Positions 1 through 8,095 of a DNA stretch of 28,922 nt are shown piece by piece. The DNA is from JBCBKZ01 sp039026975 (GTDB lineage: Bacteria > Bacteroidota > Bacteroidia > J057): assembly GCA_039026975.1 (NCBI GenBank), contig JBCCLI010000027.1, positions 1 to 28,922 of the forward strand, given 5' to 3'. The position numbers were made by a program, and so were the translations under genes. The notes below the pieces were generated by a model. The model was not told where the DNA came from. It did no database searches and saw nothing but the letters and a program-made list of their open reading frames with translations. How positions within the stretch are numbered: position 1 is the first letter of the stretch; each line of letters opens with the position of its first letter.

Positions 1-177
1 CTTTCTCTATGTAATGTACCTAAAGTTGCTTAGTGGATTATAGGTTTCGTAGACGAATAATTGTTAAACTAAGCATCTGTAAGAGTGATATTTCTGAGAA
101 ATACTAGGTCAGCAAATAACTAATGTCAATTTTGGTTAAGGCTATGCTTATTTCCAGTGTTATAGCACCTTCCGTTG

Positions 178-256
178 GCAATCCATTTCAGCCCTGTGCA
201 ATCCATTTCAGCCCTGTGCCTTCCATATCAACCTTTGGGACTCCATTTTAGCATTC
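178..256. repeat. Degenerate 20-bp tandem repeat, about 4 units
   Basis: Two perfect adjacent copies of gcaatccatttcagccctgt occupy 178-197 and 198-217. Two diverged copies of the same length follow at about 218-237 and 237-256, keeping the core tccat-t-a. The array has no spacers, so it is not CRISPR-like. Its function is unknown. Confidence 0.75.
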
Positions 257-270
257 GCCCTAACACGCTT

Positions 271-520
271 TGTCCCGCCAATGCAACGCTACATGCCGCC
301 CACAACCGGTGGTGTGCAGGCCATCTCACCAGATACTTATCATTTCAAACCAATCAGCAATTCCCGGTTTATGTTTTATCTACTTTACATGAGTTAATTT
401 ACTGATAATCAATTAATCGTGTTACGTCGCCTTCAGCCTGAGATACTTATTTTCCAAAGCAAAAAAAGTATCCAACAATGCATTGTCCCTCCAATGCATC
501 CCTACAAGCCTCCCACAACC
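271..520. repeat. 37-bp imperfect direct repeat, two copies
   Basis: Positions 271-307 and 484-520 align without gaps and match at 32 of 37 bases. Both begin with tgtccc, share ccaatgca, and end with cccacaacc. The copies are 213 bp apart in a non-coding stretch. The second copy directly follows the palindrome CAATGCATTG (476-485). This may be a fragment of a dispersed palindromic repeat family, but other genome copies are needed to say so. Confidence 0.7.
442..472. repeat. AT-rich hairpin in intergenic region
   Basis: The 12-base arms at 442-453 and 461-472 pair with one mismatch (GATACTT outer arm with AAGTATC) around a 7-base loop. The motif agatacttat at its left edge also occurs at 331-340. 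The hairpin could be a terminator-like element or part of a decayed palindromic repeat. No gene clearly depends on it. Confidence 0.45.
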
Positions 521-717
521 CTTGCAGGAACGGCCTGCCCGCCTACATACACCATAATTCCTCCTCATTCAAGCTGAGATTTTTAGAGGTAACTATTTGA
601 TTATGAATACTATATTAACCCATTTGCTAAACCGGGAATTACTGCAAACCAATCACTCAAATCCCTAGGTAGTTGGTTATCAGTGAGAATTATCCAAAAC
701 TCAAGCTAACCAAGATT

Positions 718-1986
718 TTATTGACTACTTCTATCTATGATTCCCGTGAACCCAAGTCGGAAAAGAATCATATTTCTTTCGTAAAATTCCAATACTATTA
801 TGTCTGTAATAGTATTAGTGGAATACCTAACCCCTATTTCAGCTTGCACCTTTGACTTCTTTAGCGGAATTTCAAGGCCGAGTTCACCATACACTCCTCC
901 TTCAAAATTTTCCCAATCCAAGAAGGATTCCTGTCCATCATCTTTAATGATTTTATAAGCCTCCTCTATATCATTTAATAAAAACCCATTCCTTACCCCA
1001 ACTTCAATAAATGGGCTTAGCTTTCCGGGCCGCAGTCTATACACTGCTCCTAGGGTAAAATCTATGAAATTATGCGTGAAATCAAGATCTTTAATATCAA
1101 GGAAGCCTGAGGATTCTAGTAGGTCCTCAGCAGTAACATCTCTGGAAGAATACCTGATACCTCCACTAAGTCCTAAACTACGGTTCAATCCCCTAAAATA
1201 ATGATCCAAGTTTATCCCCAGGATAAAGCCTGTGTTATAATCAGAAGCAAAAGCCGGCCTAAACCTAGTAAAATCACCTTGTATACGACTGCTTAACAGC
1301 CCGACATTGAAGGTTACATGCTGGATGCCCTTAGTTTTACTTAAAGAGGAGCTTTCTTCCACGTCTCCTACACAGGAATTAAAACGAATAATATATTTTG
1401 AAAGCGGATTAATCCCTAAGCGAACCTTATCTACTGAATTTAATACTTCAGGACAAGCAGCAACTCTTTTACTAAGCTCAAAAATATAGGGTTTAGAAGT
1501 TACTTTATAGCTAGTGCCATTTTTAAAGACCTCTTTCTCTTCCTCTATAAGCTCGATAAAAGTGCTGTCGCCTTCGGTGTTTACAAAAAATCTATTCCCG
1601 TCACTAATATCTTTTAACAAAAAAAGGTCAATTGTTCCGGAAACTAGCTGATGGAGAAATACTTTTTTCTGGAAATTGGCGGCTTCCCTTGAATTATAAA
1701 AGCTTACGTTATAAGAAACATAGGTTGCATTCGACTCAGATAAGTAATAACCGTCTATTTCTCCAGGGCGATATGTTACTTTCTGCCCATCAACTGGTTG
1801 AAAGTCAATTTTACTATACTGAGATAACTCATTCTTAATCAACGCACTACCTACAAGGGTGTCGCCAGTTGTTAAGAATACTTTATCTCCCTGGCAAAAA
1901 CTGTTAGAATAACTAAGGGATAAAATGAGGATGAAAATGGCAAAGTTTTTAGTGCAAAGGGTGATAGGAGTTAATAAAAATCTCAT
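718..1986 (-). CDS. Secreted protein with C-terminal outer-membrane beta-barrel
   Basis: This 422-aa protein has a hydrophobic signal segment at residues 13-31 (ending near NSFCQG), so it is predicted to be exported. The N-terminal half (about 34-175) contains a GDTLVG stretch and a YRPGEIDGYYL segment, a pattern seen in Bacteroidota envelope proteins that combine a small beta domain with a barrel. The C-terminal half (about 225-415) alternates aromatic and polar residues in strand-like runs, including GLNRSLGLSGGIRYSSRD, LGAVYRLRPGKLSPFIEVGV and AEIGVRYSTNT. These are typical of a PorT-like or opacity-type barrel. It ends in DRSSQ rather than an aromatic residue. The gene stands alone, 138 bp from its upstream neighbour, and no substrate or partner can be inferred. 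The start is the ATG at 1986. Confidence 0.8.
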   Translation of the reverse strand: MRFLLTPITLCTKNFAIFILILSLSYSNSFCQGDKVFLTTGDTLVGSALIKNELSQYSKIDFQPVDGQKVTYRPGEIDGYYLSESNATYVSYNVSFYNSREAANFQKKVFLHQLVSGTIDLFLLKDISDGNRFFVNTEGDSTFIELIEEEKEVFKNGTSYKVTSKPYIFELSKRVAACPEVLNSVDKVRLGINPLSKYIIRFNSCVGDVEESSSLSKTKGIQHVTFNVGLLSSRIQGDFTRFRPAFASDYNTGFILGINLDHYFRGLNRSLGLSGGIRYSSRDVTAEDLLESSGFLDIKDLDFTHNFIDFTLGAVYRLRPGKLSPFIEVGVRNGFLLNDIEEAYKIIKDDGQESFLDWENFEGGVYGELGLEIPLKKSKVQAEIGVRYSTNTITDIIVLEFYERNMILFRLGFTGIIDRSSQ

Positions 1987-2074
1987 AGATCCAAATATGA
2001 ATAAGGTTGAAATAATTACGAGGAATCAGTAATTATGAGAAAGGAGATTTACTAAAATACCAGAATAATTATTA

Positions 2075-2094
2075 TTTACCAAAAAGACGGTAAA
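2075..2094 (-). terminator. Weak terminator-like hairpin after the CRTAC1 cassette
   Basis: TTTACC (2075-2080) and GGTAAA (2089-2094) form a 6-bp stem with an 8-base loop, 31 bp past the stop of the 1119-aa gene. On the minus strand an AT-rich tail follows but no clean T run. It is the only plausible terminator in the spacer and is weak. Confidence 0.25.
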
Positions 2095-2124
2095 ACAGGC
2101 TAAAAATATCCTATAAATGGATTA

Positions 2125-5100
2125 CTAATTCCTATTAGCTACTACTTCTACTAATACTAGCTCGTTGTTATTAAGTCCGGCTAATATTCCTTTGCTTGAG
2201 AAATTTCCCTTTCTATTTACTTCCGACAGGCTTCTCACCTCCCCTTTCAGGCGGAATCCAGGAATGGATTTGACCTCCCACTGGTTTTCTGAAGGTGAAT
2301 AGCTTACAATCAATCCTCTGCCCGCATCCATTCTCCCCAGGTTGGGGGCAAAGCCGTACTGATTTCCGCCTAGAATAACCTCTTTCCGCTCATCCCCATC
2401 TACATCCATAGACAGCATGGCATTTATAGGAGAAAGTTGGCTTTCCCAGGGTAGTTCAGTAATCCTGAAGGAGCCATCTGCTAGCTGCTCTGCATATATG
2501 TGGGCGAAGGTGGTAGTCTGGAAAACCTCTGCCTGCTGAAGCTGTTCTTTGGACAGCAGTTCTTCCAAGGTTTTGCCAGCAAAGGCTTTATAGGAGGGGA
2601 ACTTCTTTCTAATAGCTACCAACTGCTTTTCTAGTTCATCCTTGGTAGCCATGGGATAACTTACCCCTTCCCTGAAATAACAAAGAATAGGGTCTGTTTT
2701 TCCATTTTGGTCAAAGTCTCCTACATACAGCTGACAAGGTTCCTCCATAGACGCCTTCATGCTACTATTTAGTCCCAGGTTTCCTGCCATTAGGTCCATG
2801 TCTCCATCTCCATCCCAGTCCTGAATGTCTACCGTATTCCACCAACCCTTCTGCTTCAAAAGGTCATTTTCAGCTAACTGGAAGGTCTGCCCATCATTAA
2901 GCCAAATTTGGATAGGCATCCACTCTCCTGCCAGAATAAGATCAGGGAATCTATTCTTATCCATATCTGCCCATTTAGCTTCAGCAATCATCCCCTCCCT
3001 ATCAAAGGGGATATCCGCTACTTGAGAGAATTTCCCCCCTCCATCATTATTAAGTAGATAAGACTGTGGTGGTGTACCATAGCTACCTGGGATAGCCCTA
3101 CTTCCCAGAAATATATCAGCATCTCCATCTAGGTCGTAATCCCCTACAGCTATGGTAGCAGTAGTAGAGAATATTTCCGGTAAGTACCCCATAGCTAGGG
3201 AGAATATCCCTGTTCCATCATTCAGGTATAGTCTATCTCTGTTTAGGGAGCTCCCTTCCCGGAATTGATTCCCTCCACAACCGATGAGTAGATCTGGATC
3301 TTCATCTCCATCTACATCTAAAAATGCACAAGCTACCTCCTCCTGCTGGGCATAGTCCTGCCAGTGTTTCTGAGATGGGTTGAATTTTCCCTTGGCGGTT
3401 TGAATAAATAACTGCCCTCCCTGTCCACTTGCGCCGCAGATGTAATAGTCATCTATCCCATCTCCATTCACATCTGCTACGGCTATATCCGGCCCTTCTC
3501 TGGAGAGCATATGAGGAATAAGGGGTTCTACATTGAAATCCGTATACGCATTTTCTTGATGGGTAAAGGTATTCCCTTTCTCCATATAAACATGAGGACC
3601 CTCTATGAGGTATGACTTACAGACATTGGCATTCCTCATAGCAAAGTCAGGATAGAAAGTGGCTTCTTTGGTTATAAGTAGTCGCTGATTGGCGCTGACT
3701 CCCTCTATCCGCTGACCCAGGGTGTCTCCGTGGGGCCAGACCACTATGACATCTACCGTATCCTCTTCTCCTAACCCAAAATGTAAGGCCTGTGAAACAG
3801 AAGATTGAAACCCTCTGGTAGGAGAATGATACCTGTACTGAAATCCTGCCTTACTTTCTATATATACCTTAGCCCCTACCCCAAAGGTGTTTGCTGAGGT
3901 AGTATCTTTTAGGTGAATGGTGAGGTAATTATGTCCACTCTTTTCTCTGGCAGTATTTCTATAAATAGAGGCTGGTTCATTAATATTATTTACTACCCAG
4001 TCAAGGTCGCCGTCATTATCCAGGTCCGCATAGGCAGCTCCATTGGAAAAGTGAGGGGTTCTAAAACCCCACTCTTTAGCAACGGGCCTAAAGTTCTTTC
4101 CTTGCTGGTTCTGAAATGCCTGGTTAGGGAGTTCAACGGAGGGCATTTTTTCTATAAAGGCAAGGTCTTCCTCACTAGGCCTTCCGTTCAGCTTTCTCAC
4201 TATGGCTGGATCTGACTTGAACTTGAGGTAGTCCATATCGTTTGGCCTTCTGAGAATACCGTTGGTGATGAAGAGGTCCTTATAACCATCCAGGTCTGCG
4301 TCCCAAAATAAGGCTGACCAACTCCAATCTGTAGCATCTACGCCCATAATCTGAGCGGCTTCCAGGAACTCATTACCCGCCTGGTTAAGTTGTAAGGCAT
4401 TTCGAGGATATTGATAATAGTAGCCAAAGGATTGCTTCAGACGGAAGATATTAAAGGATTCAGGGGGCTCTGCCGTTTTCAGAATCTCCTCTTTATAAGG
4501 CTTCATATCCATGGTCATGATATCTGGAAATGCATCATTATTAATATCTGCAGCATCCCCCCCCATGGAAAATTTAGAAGTATGCCCTATACGCGACCTA
4601 AGCTGCTCTTTAAATGTAGGCGCTCGGTACCTATCATTTAGGTAGAGATAGTCATCTTCATGGAAGTCATTCGCAACGTATATATCCGGTAGCGCATCTT
4701 CATTGAAATCATCTATCATGATGCCCAGGCCATAGCCTACTCTGCTGGAATAAATTCCGGCTGTCTCTGTAATCTCGATAAATTTATCCCCTACATTTTC
4801 CAAGAGTCTATCCCCTGCATATACATCCTTTTGGTAGCGCTGAAGGGTATCTCCTACGGTTCCCGCAGGGTTAATAGAATGGTTAAGCTGGTACACATCT
4901 AAGTCTCCATCCTTATCAAAATCAAAGAATGCTGCTTGTGTAGCAAAGCCGGTTTGGTCAAGCCTGTAGGCCGCTGCCTCTTCTTGAAAAGTACCATCCT
5001 GTTGGTTGATGAATAGCTGATTTTGCCCCTTTCTATCCAGGTAATCTCCCACCTGACTCACATAAATATCTAACCAACCATCAGCATTCACATCCGCCAT

Positions 5101-5484
5101 GGTTACCCCAGTAGACCAGCTATCAGGTATATGAATGATGCCCGCCTGCTCTGTGATATCCTCAAAGCTGAAGTTCCCTTTGTTGAGATACAGTCGATTA
5201 GGAACCAGGTTACCGGTAAAGAATATGTCTGGTAGGCTATCATTATTAATGTCACCAATGGCTACCCCACCTCCATTATAGAAGTAGAGATAGTTCAGGA
5301 TGTTGAAGGTAACTGTATTTGTAAGCTGATTAGTAAAATCTATCCCAGAGGATGCAGGAAAGACTTCTTCAAAGAGGGGTGGATTTATTGGCTGTTCTAG
5401 TTGACAGGAAGTAAGGGACACTAGCATGACGAGAACTCCCATAAAGGAAGAATACATGCCTTTTGTGTTATGGTTTATCCTCAA
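2125..5484 (-). CDS. CRTAC1-like FG-GAP/VCBS lipoprotein with ASPIC/UnbV domain (copy 1)
   Basis: This 1119-aa surface or periplasmic protein is built of two beta-propellers. A lipobox LTSC puts the lipidated Cys at residue 27. Seven calcium-loop repeats precede residue 500 (for example GDINNDSLPD, DFDKDGDLD, DLDNDGDLD). An ASPIC/UnbV domain lies at about 530-603 (FGVGAKV, SPTRGFQSS, LHFGLG, VVWPHG). Seven more loops follow (DVNGDGIDD, DVDGDEDPD, DWDGDGDMD and others). This matches the CRTAC1 family common beside SusCD genes in Bacteroidota, whose function is not established. The start is probably TTG at 5484: AGGAGG sits 3 bases upstream, and the resulting N-terminus has the basic residues that the Met at residue 10 would lose. 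The start lies 17 bp after the previous stop. It is a diverged relative of the gene at 8088-11417. Confidence 0.9.
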   Translation of the reverse strand: MRINHNTKGMYSSFMGVLVMLVSLTSCQLEQPINPPLFEEVFPASSGIDFTNQLTNTVTFNILNYLYFYNGGGVAIGDINNDSLPDIFFTGNLVPNRLYLNKGNFSFEDITEQAGIIHIPDSWSTGVTMADVNADGWLDIYVSQVGDYLDRKGQNQLFINQQDGTFQEEAAAYRLDQTGFATQAAFFDFDKDGDLDVYQLNHSINPAGTVGDTLQRYQKDVYAGDRLLENVGDKFIEITETAGIYSSRVGYGLGIMIDDFNEDALPDIYVANDFHEDDYLYLNDRYRAPTFKEQLRSRIGHTSKFSMGGDAADINNDAFPDIMTMDMKPYKEEILKTAEPPESFNIFRLKQSFGYYYQYPRNALQLNQAGNEFLEAAQIMGVDATDWSWSALFWDADLDGYKDLFITNGILRRPNDMDYLKFKSDPAIVRKLNGRPSEEDLAFIEKMPSVELPNQAFQNQQGKNFRPVAKEWGFRTPHFSNGAAYADLDNDGDLDWVVNNINEPASIYRNTAREKSGHNYLTIHLKDTTSANTFGVGAKVYIESKAGFQYRYHSPTRGFQSSVSQALHFGLGEEDTVDVIVVWPHGDTLGQRIEGVSANQRLLITKEATFYPDFAMRNANVCKSYLIEGPHVYMEKGNTFTHQENAYTDFNVEPLIPHMLSREGPDIAVADVNGDGIDDYYICGASGQGGQLFIQTAKGKFNPSQKHWQDYAQQEEVACAFLDVDGDEDPDLLIGCGGNQFREGSSLNRDRLYLNDGTGIFSLAMGYLPEIFSTTATIAVGDYDLDGDADIFLGSRAIPGSYGTPPQSYLLNNDGGGKFSQVADIPFDREGMIAEAKWADMDKNRFPDLILAGEWMPIQIWLNDGQTFQLAENDLLKQKGWWNTVDIQDWDGDGDMDLMAGNLGLNSSMKASMEEPCQLYVGDFDQNGKTDPILCYFREGVSYPMATKDELEKQLVAIRKKFPSYKAFAGKTLEELLSKEQLQQAEVFQTTTFAHIYAEQLADGSFRITELPWESQLSPINAMLSMDVDGDERKEVILGGNQYGFAPNLGRMDAGRGLIVSYSPSENQWEVKSIPGFRLKGEVRSLSEVNRKGNFSSKGILAGLNNNELVLVEVVANRN

Positions 5485-5500
5485 TATCCTCCTATTAACA
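5485..5500 (-). promoter_or_regulatory. Ribosome binding site supporting a TTG start
   Basis: On the minus strand, AGGAGG is followed by ATA and then TTG at 5484-5482. This is the clearest Shine-Dalgarno match in the cassette. The nearest in-frame ATG (5457) lies about 30 bases beyond it, too far to be served. The 3-base spacing is short, so the start assignment is probable rather than certain. Confidence 0.5.
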
Positions 5501-5501
5501 G

Positions 5502-7490
5502 TTATCTCAATAAGGTAACATTTCCAGACTTTTTCTCGCGGCTACTGTCCGGGTATTCTATGATGGCTTTCCAATAATAAACCCCCTCAGGCTGTGCCTG
5601 CCCATTTACGGTCCCATCCCAGCCCAGGATTGGAATATTTACAGGAGCGTCTGAATCAGTGTAGACTGTTTTCCCCCAGCTGTTTACTATGCTTAAGGTC
5701 TTGATGGTGGCTACGCCAGAACTCTTCACAAAGAAGTAGTCGTTAATTCCATCCTGATTGGGACTAAACACAGTGTTAATCAAGAGGTCCCTCGTTTTAT
5801 CTACTTCTACCCTTAGTGAATCTTCGGCTTTGCAGCCGAATGGGTCTTCCACCACTACCCCTACCCTTACATCTTCTAAGGGCCGTATATTAATTCTATC
5901 ACAGTTATCACACTCAAAAGGTACCTCAGGTGTAACTGTCCAGGCATAGGATAATTCGGAGGATACCAGGTTACTTTCTGCAATTACCTCAGTAGAATTC
6001 CCCTGAATAATACTCGCTTTACCTTCCAGGGTCACTGATAGCGGTTCTTCTTTCGCCGCTACCTTGATGGTAGCTTCCTGATCCTCGCAGGTACTACTGG
6101 CCATAACGGTGTAAGTCCCGGGAATATCAGTTGAGACGGAAGCAATGATTTCTCCAGAACTCCAGACATACTGAATAGTAGTATCAGCTACGTTTGGAAT
6201 TACCCTGAACCTGGCCGTAGATCCATCGCAAATAAAAGTGCTGTCAGGAAGTTCCAATTCTAGGGATACCACCTTCAGGAGGGTAGGATCTTTAATTGCC
6301 TGCGTTGAGGGATCATCAGAGATGAGTAAGGTGTCTAGACCAAAGGGTAGGCCCTTCATAAATGCTTGACTACTTATAACTCCCTTAGCATTTTCTTTGA
6401 TTCTTACCCTAAGCACAGTAGAATCTTCCCCCAATAAAAAATCCTGCATAGTAAATGTCAGAATCTGTTTTCCGTTAGCAGTGTCTAATTTGCCAATTTG
6501 ATGCAAACGCTCTAATTCTAGCCATTCCAGCTCTATGGGTAAGGTATCCACTATGGTTACGCTAGAGAAGTTGGCCCCGGCCACATTCTTCGTTCGATAG
6601 GTAATAAGCTGCTCACTGCAGGGAAGTGCTTTAGGCTGGCTAATTTTCTTCTCCATGGTTATTTCTGACGGACATCCACAACCATCAATATCATCTCCGT
6701 TTTGGGCAGTACCTAGTTTTTCAGCTTCTCCACTAAATGGATTAATTTTGTAGAGGCCATTCTGCCTACCTGACCCACCACTACCATACCCAAATAACCT
6801 ACCTCCCCTTCCAAAGAAAAGACCTCCTAGTTTACTTATCCCACCTGAAGGCTGGTAATTGAAACTAGTAACGGGACCAAAATTATAATTGATGTCCACC
6901 AGCGTATTACTGATTTCATCAAACCCTATCATACTTCCATAAACGGGGCTGTAGGTAATATCTCCTAATGCTACAGGATCATCAGATAATAAGGTTAACA
7001 CCCCTATCCTGAAATTTCCATCATTTAGCCTGATATTTAGCATGTTTTTATCATGGCCTGTCTTAGGATCTCTTTCTATGATGTGAAACCTTGTTCCATT
7101 GGGAGAAACAGTACCAGCATAATACTCCATGGTAGTATCTATTTTCTCTACCATAGAGGTGAGAACGGTCTGCTTCCCCTTAGCGTCAATAGTAATTAAG
7201 TTCCAATTTGTTTGATCTATCCCATAAATGAGGTTGTCTCTCACATTAAATCCTATAGGAGAAATAATCTGATCAGGATAGGTTATAATTTCTTCCCAGT
7301 CAACAACAGCAGGATCTGTAGTAGAAGTCTTATGAATAGAGGTAGTATTATCAATTGATGAAATAGCTGCTATATAAGCGCTACCATCACATGTAAATGG
7401 CTGGGAGACAGCTAGGATGGGTAATAAAAAGGTTCCCAAACTCAGGCCTAGTAGGATATATTTTTTGAATATGTAGTAGGTCATCAGCAT
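5502..7490 (-). CDS. Secreted protein with CHU_C (gliding-motility type) C-terminal domain
   Basis: This 662-aa protein has a signal peptide at residues 1-30 (hydrophobic core YILLGLSLGTFLLPILAVSQ). Residues 32-270 start with FTCDGSAYI and contain repeated G-x-D/N-L-I-Y-G-I-D-type strands, like a propeller of the DUF6923 or LVIVD kind, ending in a DGCGCP motif. Residues 280-395 resemble a DUF11-type adhesion repeat (ITYRTKN, VTIVDTLP). Residues 410-560 look like two PKD/Ig-like modules. The CHU_C domain at 571-662 contains VFSPNQDGINDYF, WGKTVY and GVYYWKAIIEY, and is the sorting domain of many type IX secretion cargoes. It probably acts on the cell surface or is released. It lies 11 bp after the small lipoprotein gene and 17 bp before the 1119-aa gene, so it is almost certainly in the same operon. 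There is no catalytic motif. Confidence 0.88.
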   Translation of the reverse strand: MLMTYYIFKKYILLGLSLGTFLLPILAVSQPFTCDGSAYIAAISSIDNTTSIHKTSTTDPAVVDWEEIITYPDQIISPIGFNVRDNLIYGIDQTNWNLITIDAKGKQTVLTSMVEKIDTTMEYYAGTVSPNGTRFHIIERDPKTGHDKNMLNIRLNDGNFRIGVLTLLSDDPVALGDITYSPVYGSMIGFDEISNTLVDINYNFGPVTSFNYQPSGGISKLGGLFFGRGGRLFGYGSGGSGRQNGLYKINPFSGEAEKLGTAQNGDDIDGCGCPSEITMEKKISQPKALPCSEQLITYRTKNVAGANFSSVTIVDTLPIELEWLELERLHQIGKLDTANGKQILTFTMQDFLLGEDSTVLRVRIKENAKGVISSQAFMKGLPFGLDTLLISDDPSTQAIKDPTLLKVVSLELELPDSTFICDGSTARFRVIPNVADTTIQYVWSSGEIIASVSTDIPGTYTVMASSTCEDQEATIKVAAKEEPLSVTLEGKASIIQGNSTEVIAESNLVSSELSYAWTVTPEVPFECDNCDRINIRPLEDVRVGVVVEDPFGCKAEDSLRVEVDKTRDLLINTVFSPNQDGINDYFFVKSSGVATIKTLSIVNSWGKTVYTDSDAPVNIPILGWDGTVNGQAQPEGVYYWKAIIEYPDSSREKKSGNVTLLR

Positions 7491-7501
7491 GGCTTTAGAT
7501 A

Positions 7502-8095
7502 CTAACCTTTTTCAGTTGCTTGGAGTTTTTGGATGGCTTCTTTTTTTCGTAAATCAGTGTAGGTCAAGGATACATGCTGAGCGTCTTTCCTAACAATGTT
7601 AATTCTCCTATTACCTGAAACATGTACAAATGCTTTTCCCTTAGTAGGATGTTCAATCTCCATAAACGCTATGCCATAATCTTGTTCTAAGGCATTTTTA
7701 ACATCTATTTGAAGGCTATCAGATTGGCGTTCACGATTCCAGGGAGCCCAGGCGTCATACGCTACTGTTGCAGGCATCTCAATGATCCCATTTTCATCAA
7801 AAGTAGGATAGAAGTTTAGCTTAGCAGGAAACTTTAGGTCAGGCATATCATACTGAACAGTCATATTTTTAGGACCCTGCCTAACTAGCCCTTCCTTATT
7901 AAGCTCCCAGCAATGGGCATAAAAAGCTTTTTTATTCATCCCAAAAGAGATTCCTAGAAAGATAGAATCTTGTACTACCCCACTAGCTAGTTCACTTTCC
8001 TCCCAGCGTTGATAATCTGTTTTTAGTTTGCAGGAAGTGAATGAAAAAACTAAAAAGAGAAGGAGTATATGCCAGATAGTTGTCTTACTATTCAT
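7502..8095 (-). CDS. Small lipoprotein of unknown function
   Basis: This 197-aa protein is one I do not recognise. The N-terminus MNSKTTIWHILLLFLVFSFT runs into a lipobox FTSC with the lipidated Cys near residue 22. The mature part is mixed alpha/beta with no cysteines or repeats apart from one HCW (about residue 61). It has aromatic-rich stretches (YDAWAPWNRERQ, MPDLKFPAKLNFYPTF) and a basic tail. The start codon lies inside the last codons of the 1109-aa gene (8-bp overlap), so translation is probably coupled. It ends 11 bp before the CHU_C gene. Placement between two CRTAC1-like lipoproteins and a T9SS cargo suggests a periplasmic or outer-membrane accessory, but no activity can be named. 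Confidence 0.85.
   Translation of the reverse strand: MNSKTTIWHILLLFLVFSFTSCKLKTDYQRWEESELASGVVQDSIFLGISFGMNKKAFYAHCWELNKEGLVRQGPKNMTVQYDMPDLKFPAKLNFYPTFDENGIIEMPATVAYDAWAPWNRERQSDSLQIDVKNALEQDYGIAFMEIEHPTKGKAFVHVSGNRRINIVRKDAQHVSLTYTDLRKKEAIQKLQATEKG

Larger units (their letters stand above)
1..717. other. Repeat-rich gene-poor region
   Basis: No convincing coding region is visible here. The short open frames at 175-405 and 673-855 run across repeats or an adjacent gene and look like chance. The stretch carries a degenerate 20-bp tandem repeat (178-256), a 37-bp imperfect direct repeat (271-307 and 484-520), an AT-rich hairpin (442-472), a separated inverted repeat (355-370 and 629-644) and an 11-bp direct repeat (346-356 and 645-655). 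A 10-bp perfect palindrome CAATGCATTG lies at 476-485. The mixture looks like decayed palindromic or mobile-repeat debris, or an unrecognised non-coding element. No terminator for the gene ending at 718 was identified. Confidence 0.6.

Noticed and set aside
175..405. 76-aa open frame on the plus strand
   Set aside because: It runs through the 20-bp tandem and 37-bp repeats, has no signal or domain, and its composition reflects the repeats.
178..520. Possible CRISPR array
   Set aside because: The 20-bp units are directly adjacent without spacers, and the 37-bp repeat has only two copies; no cas genes are present.
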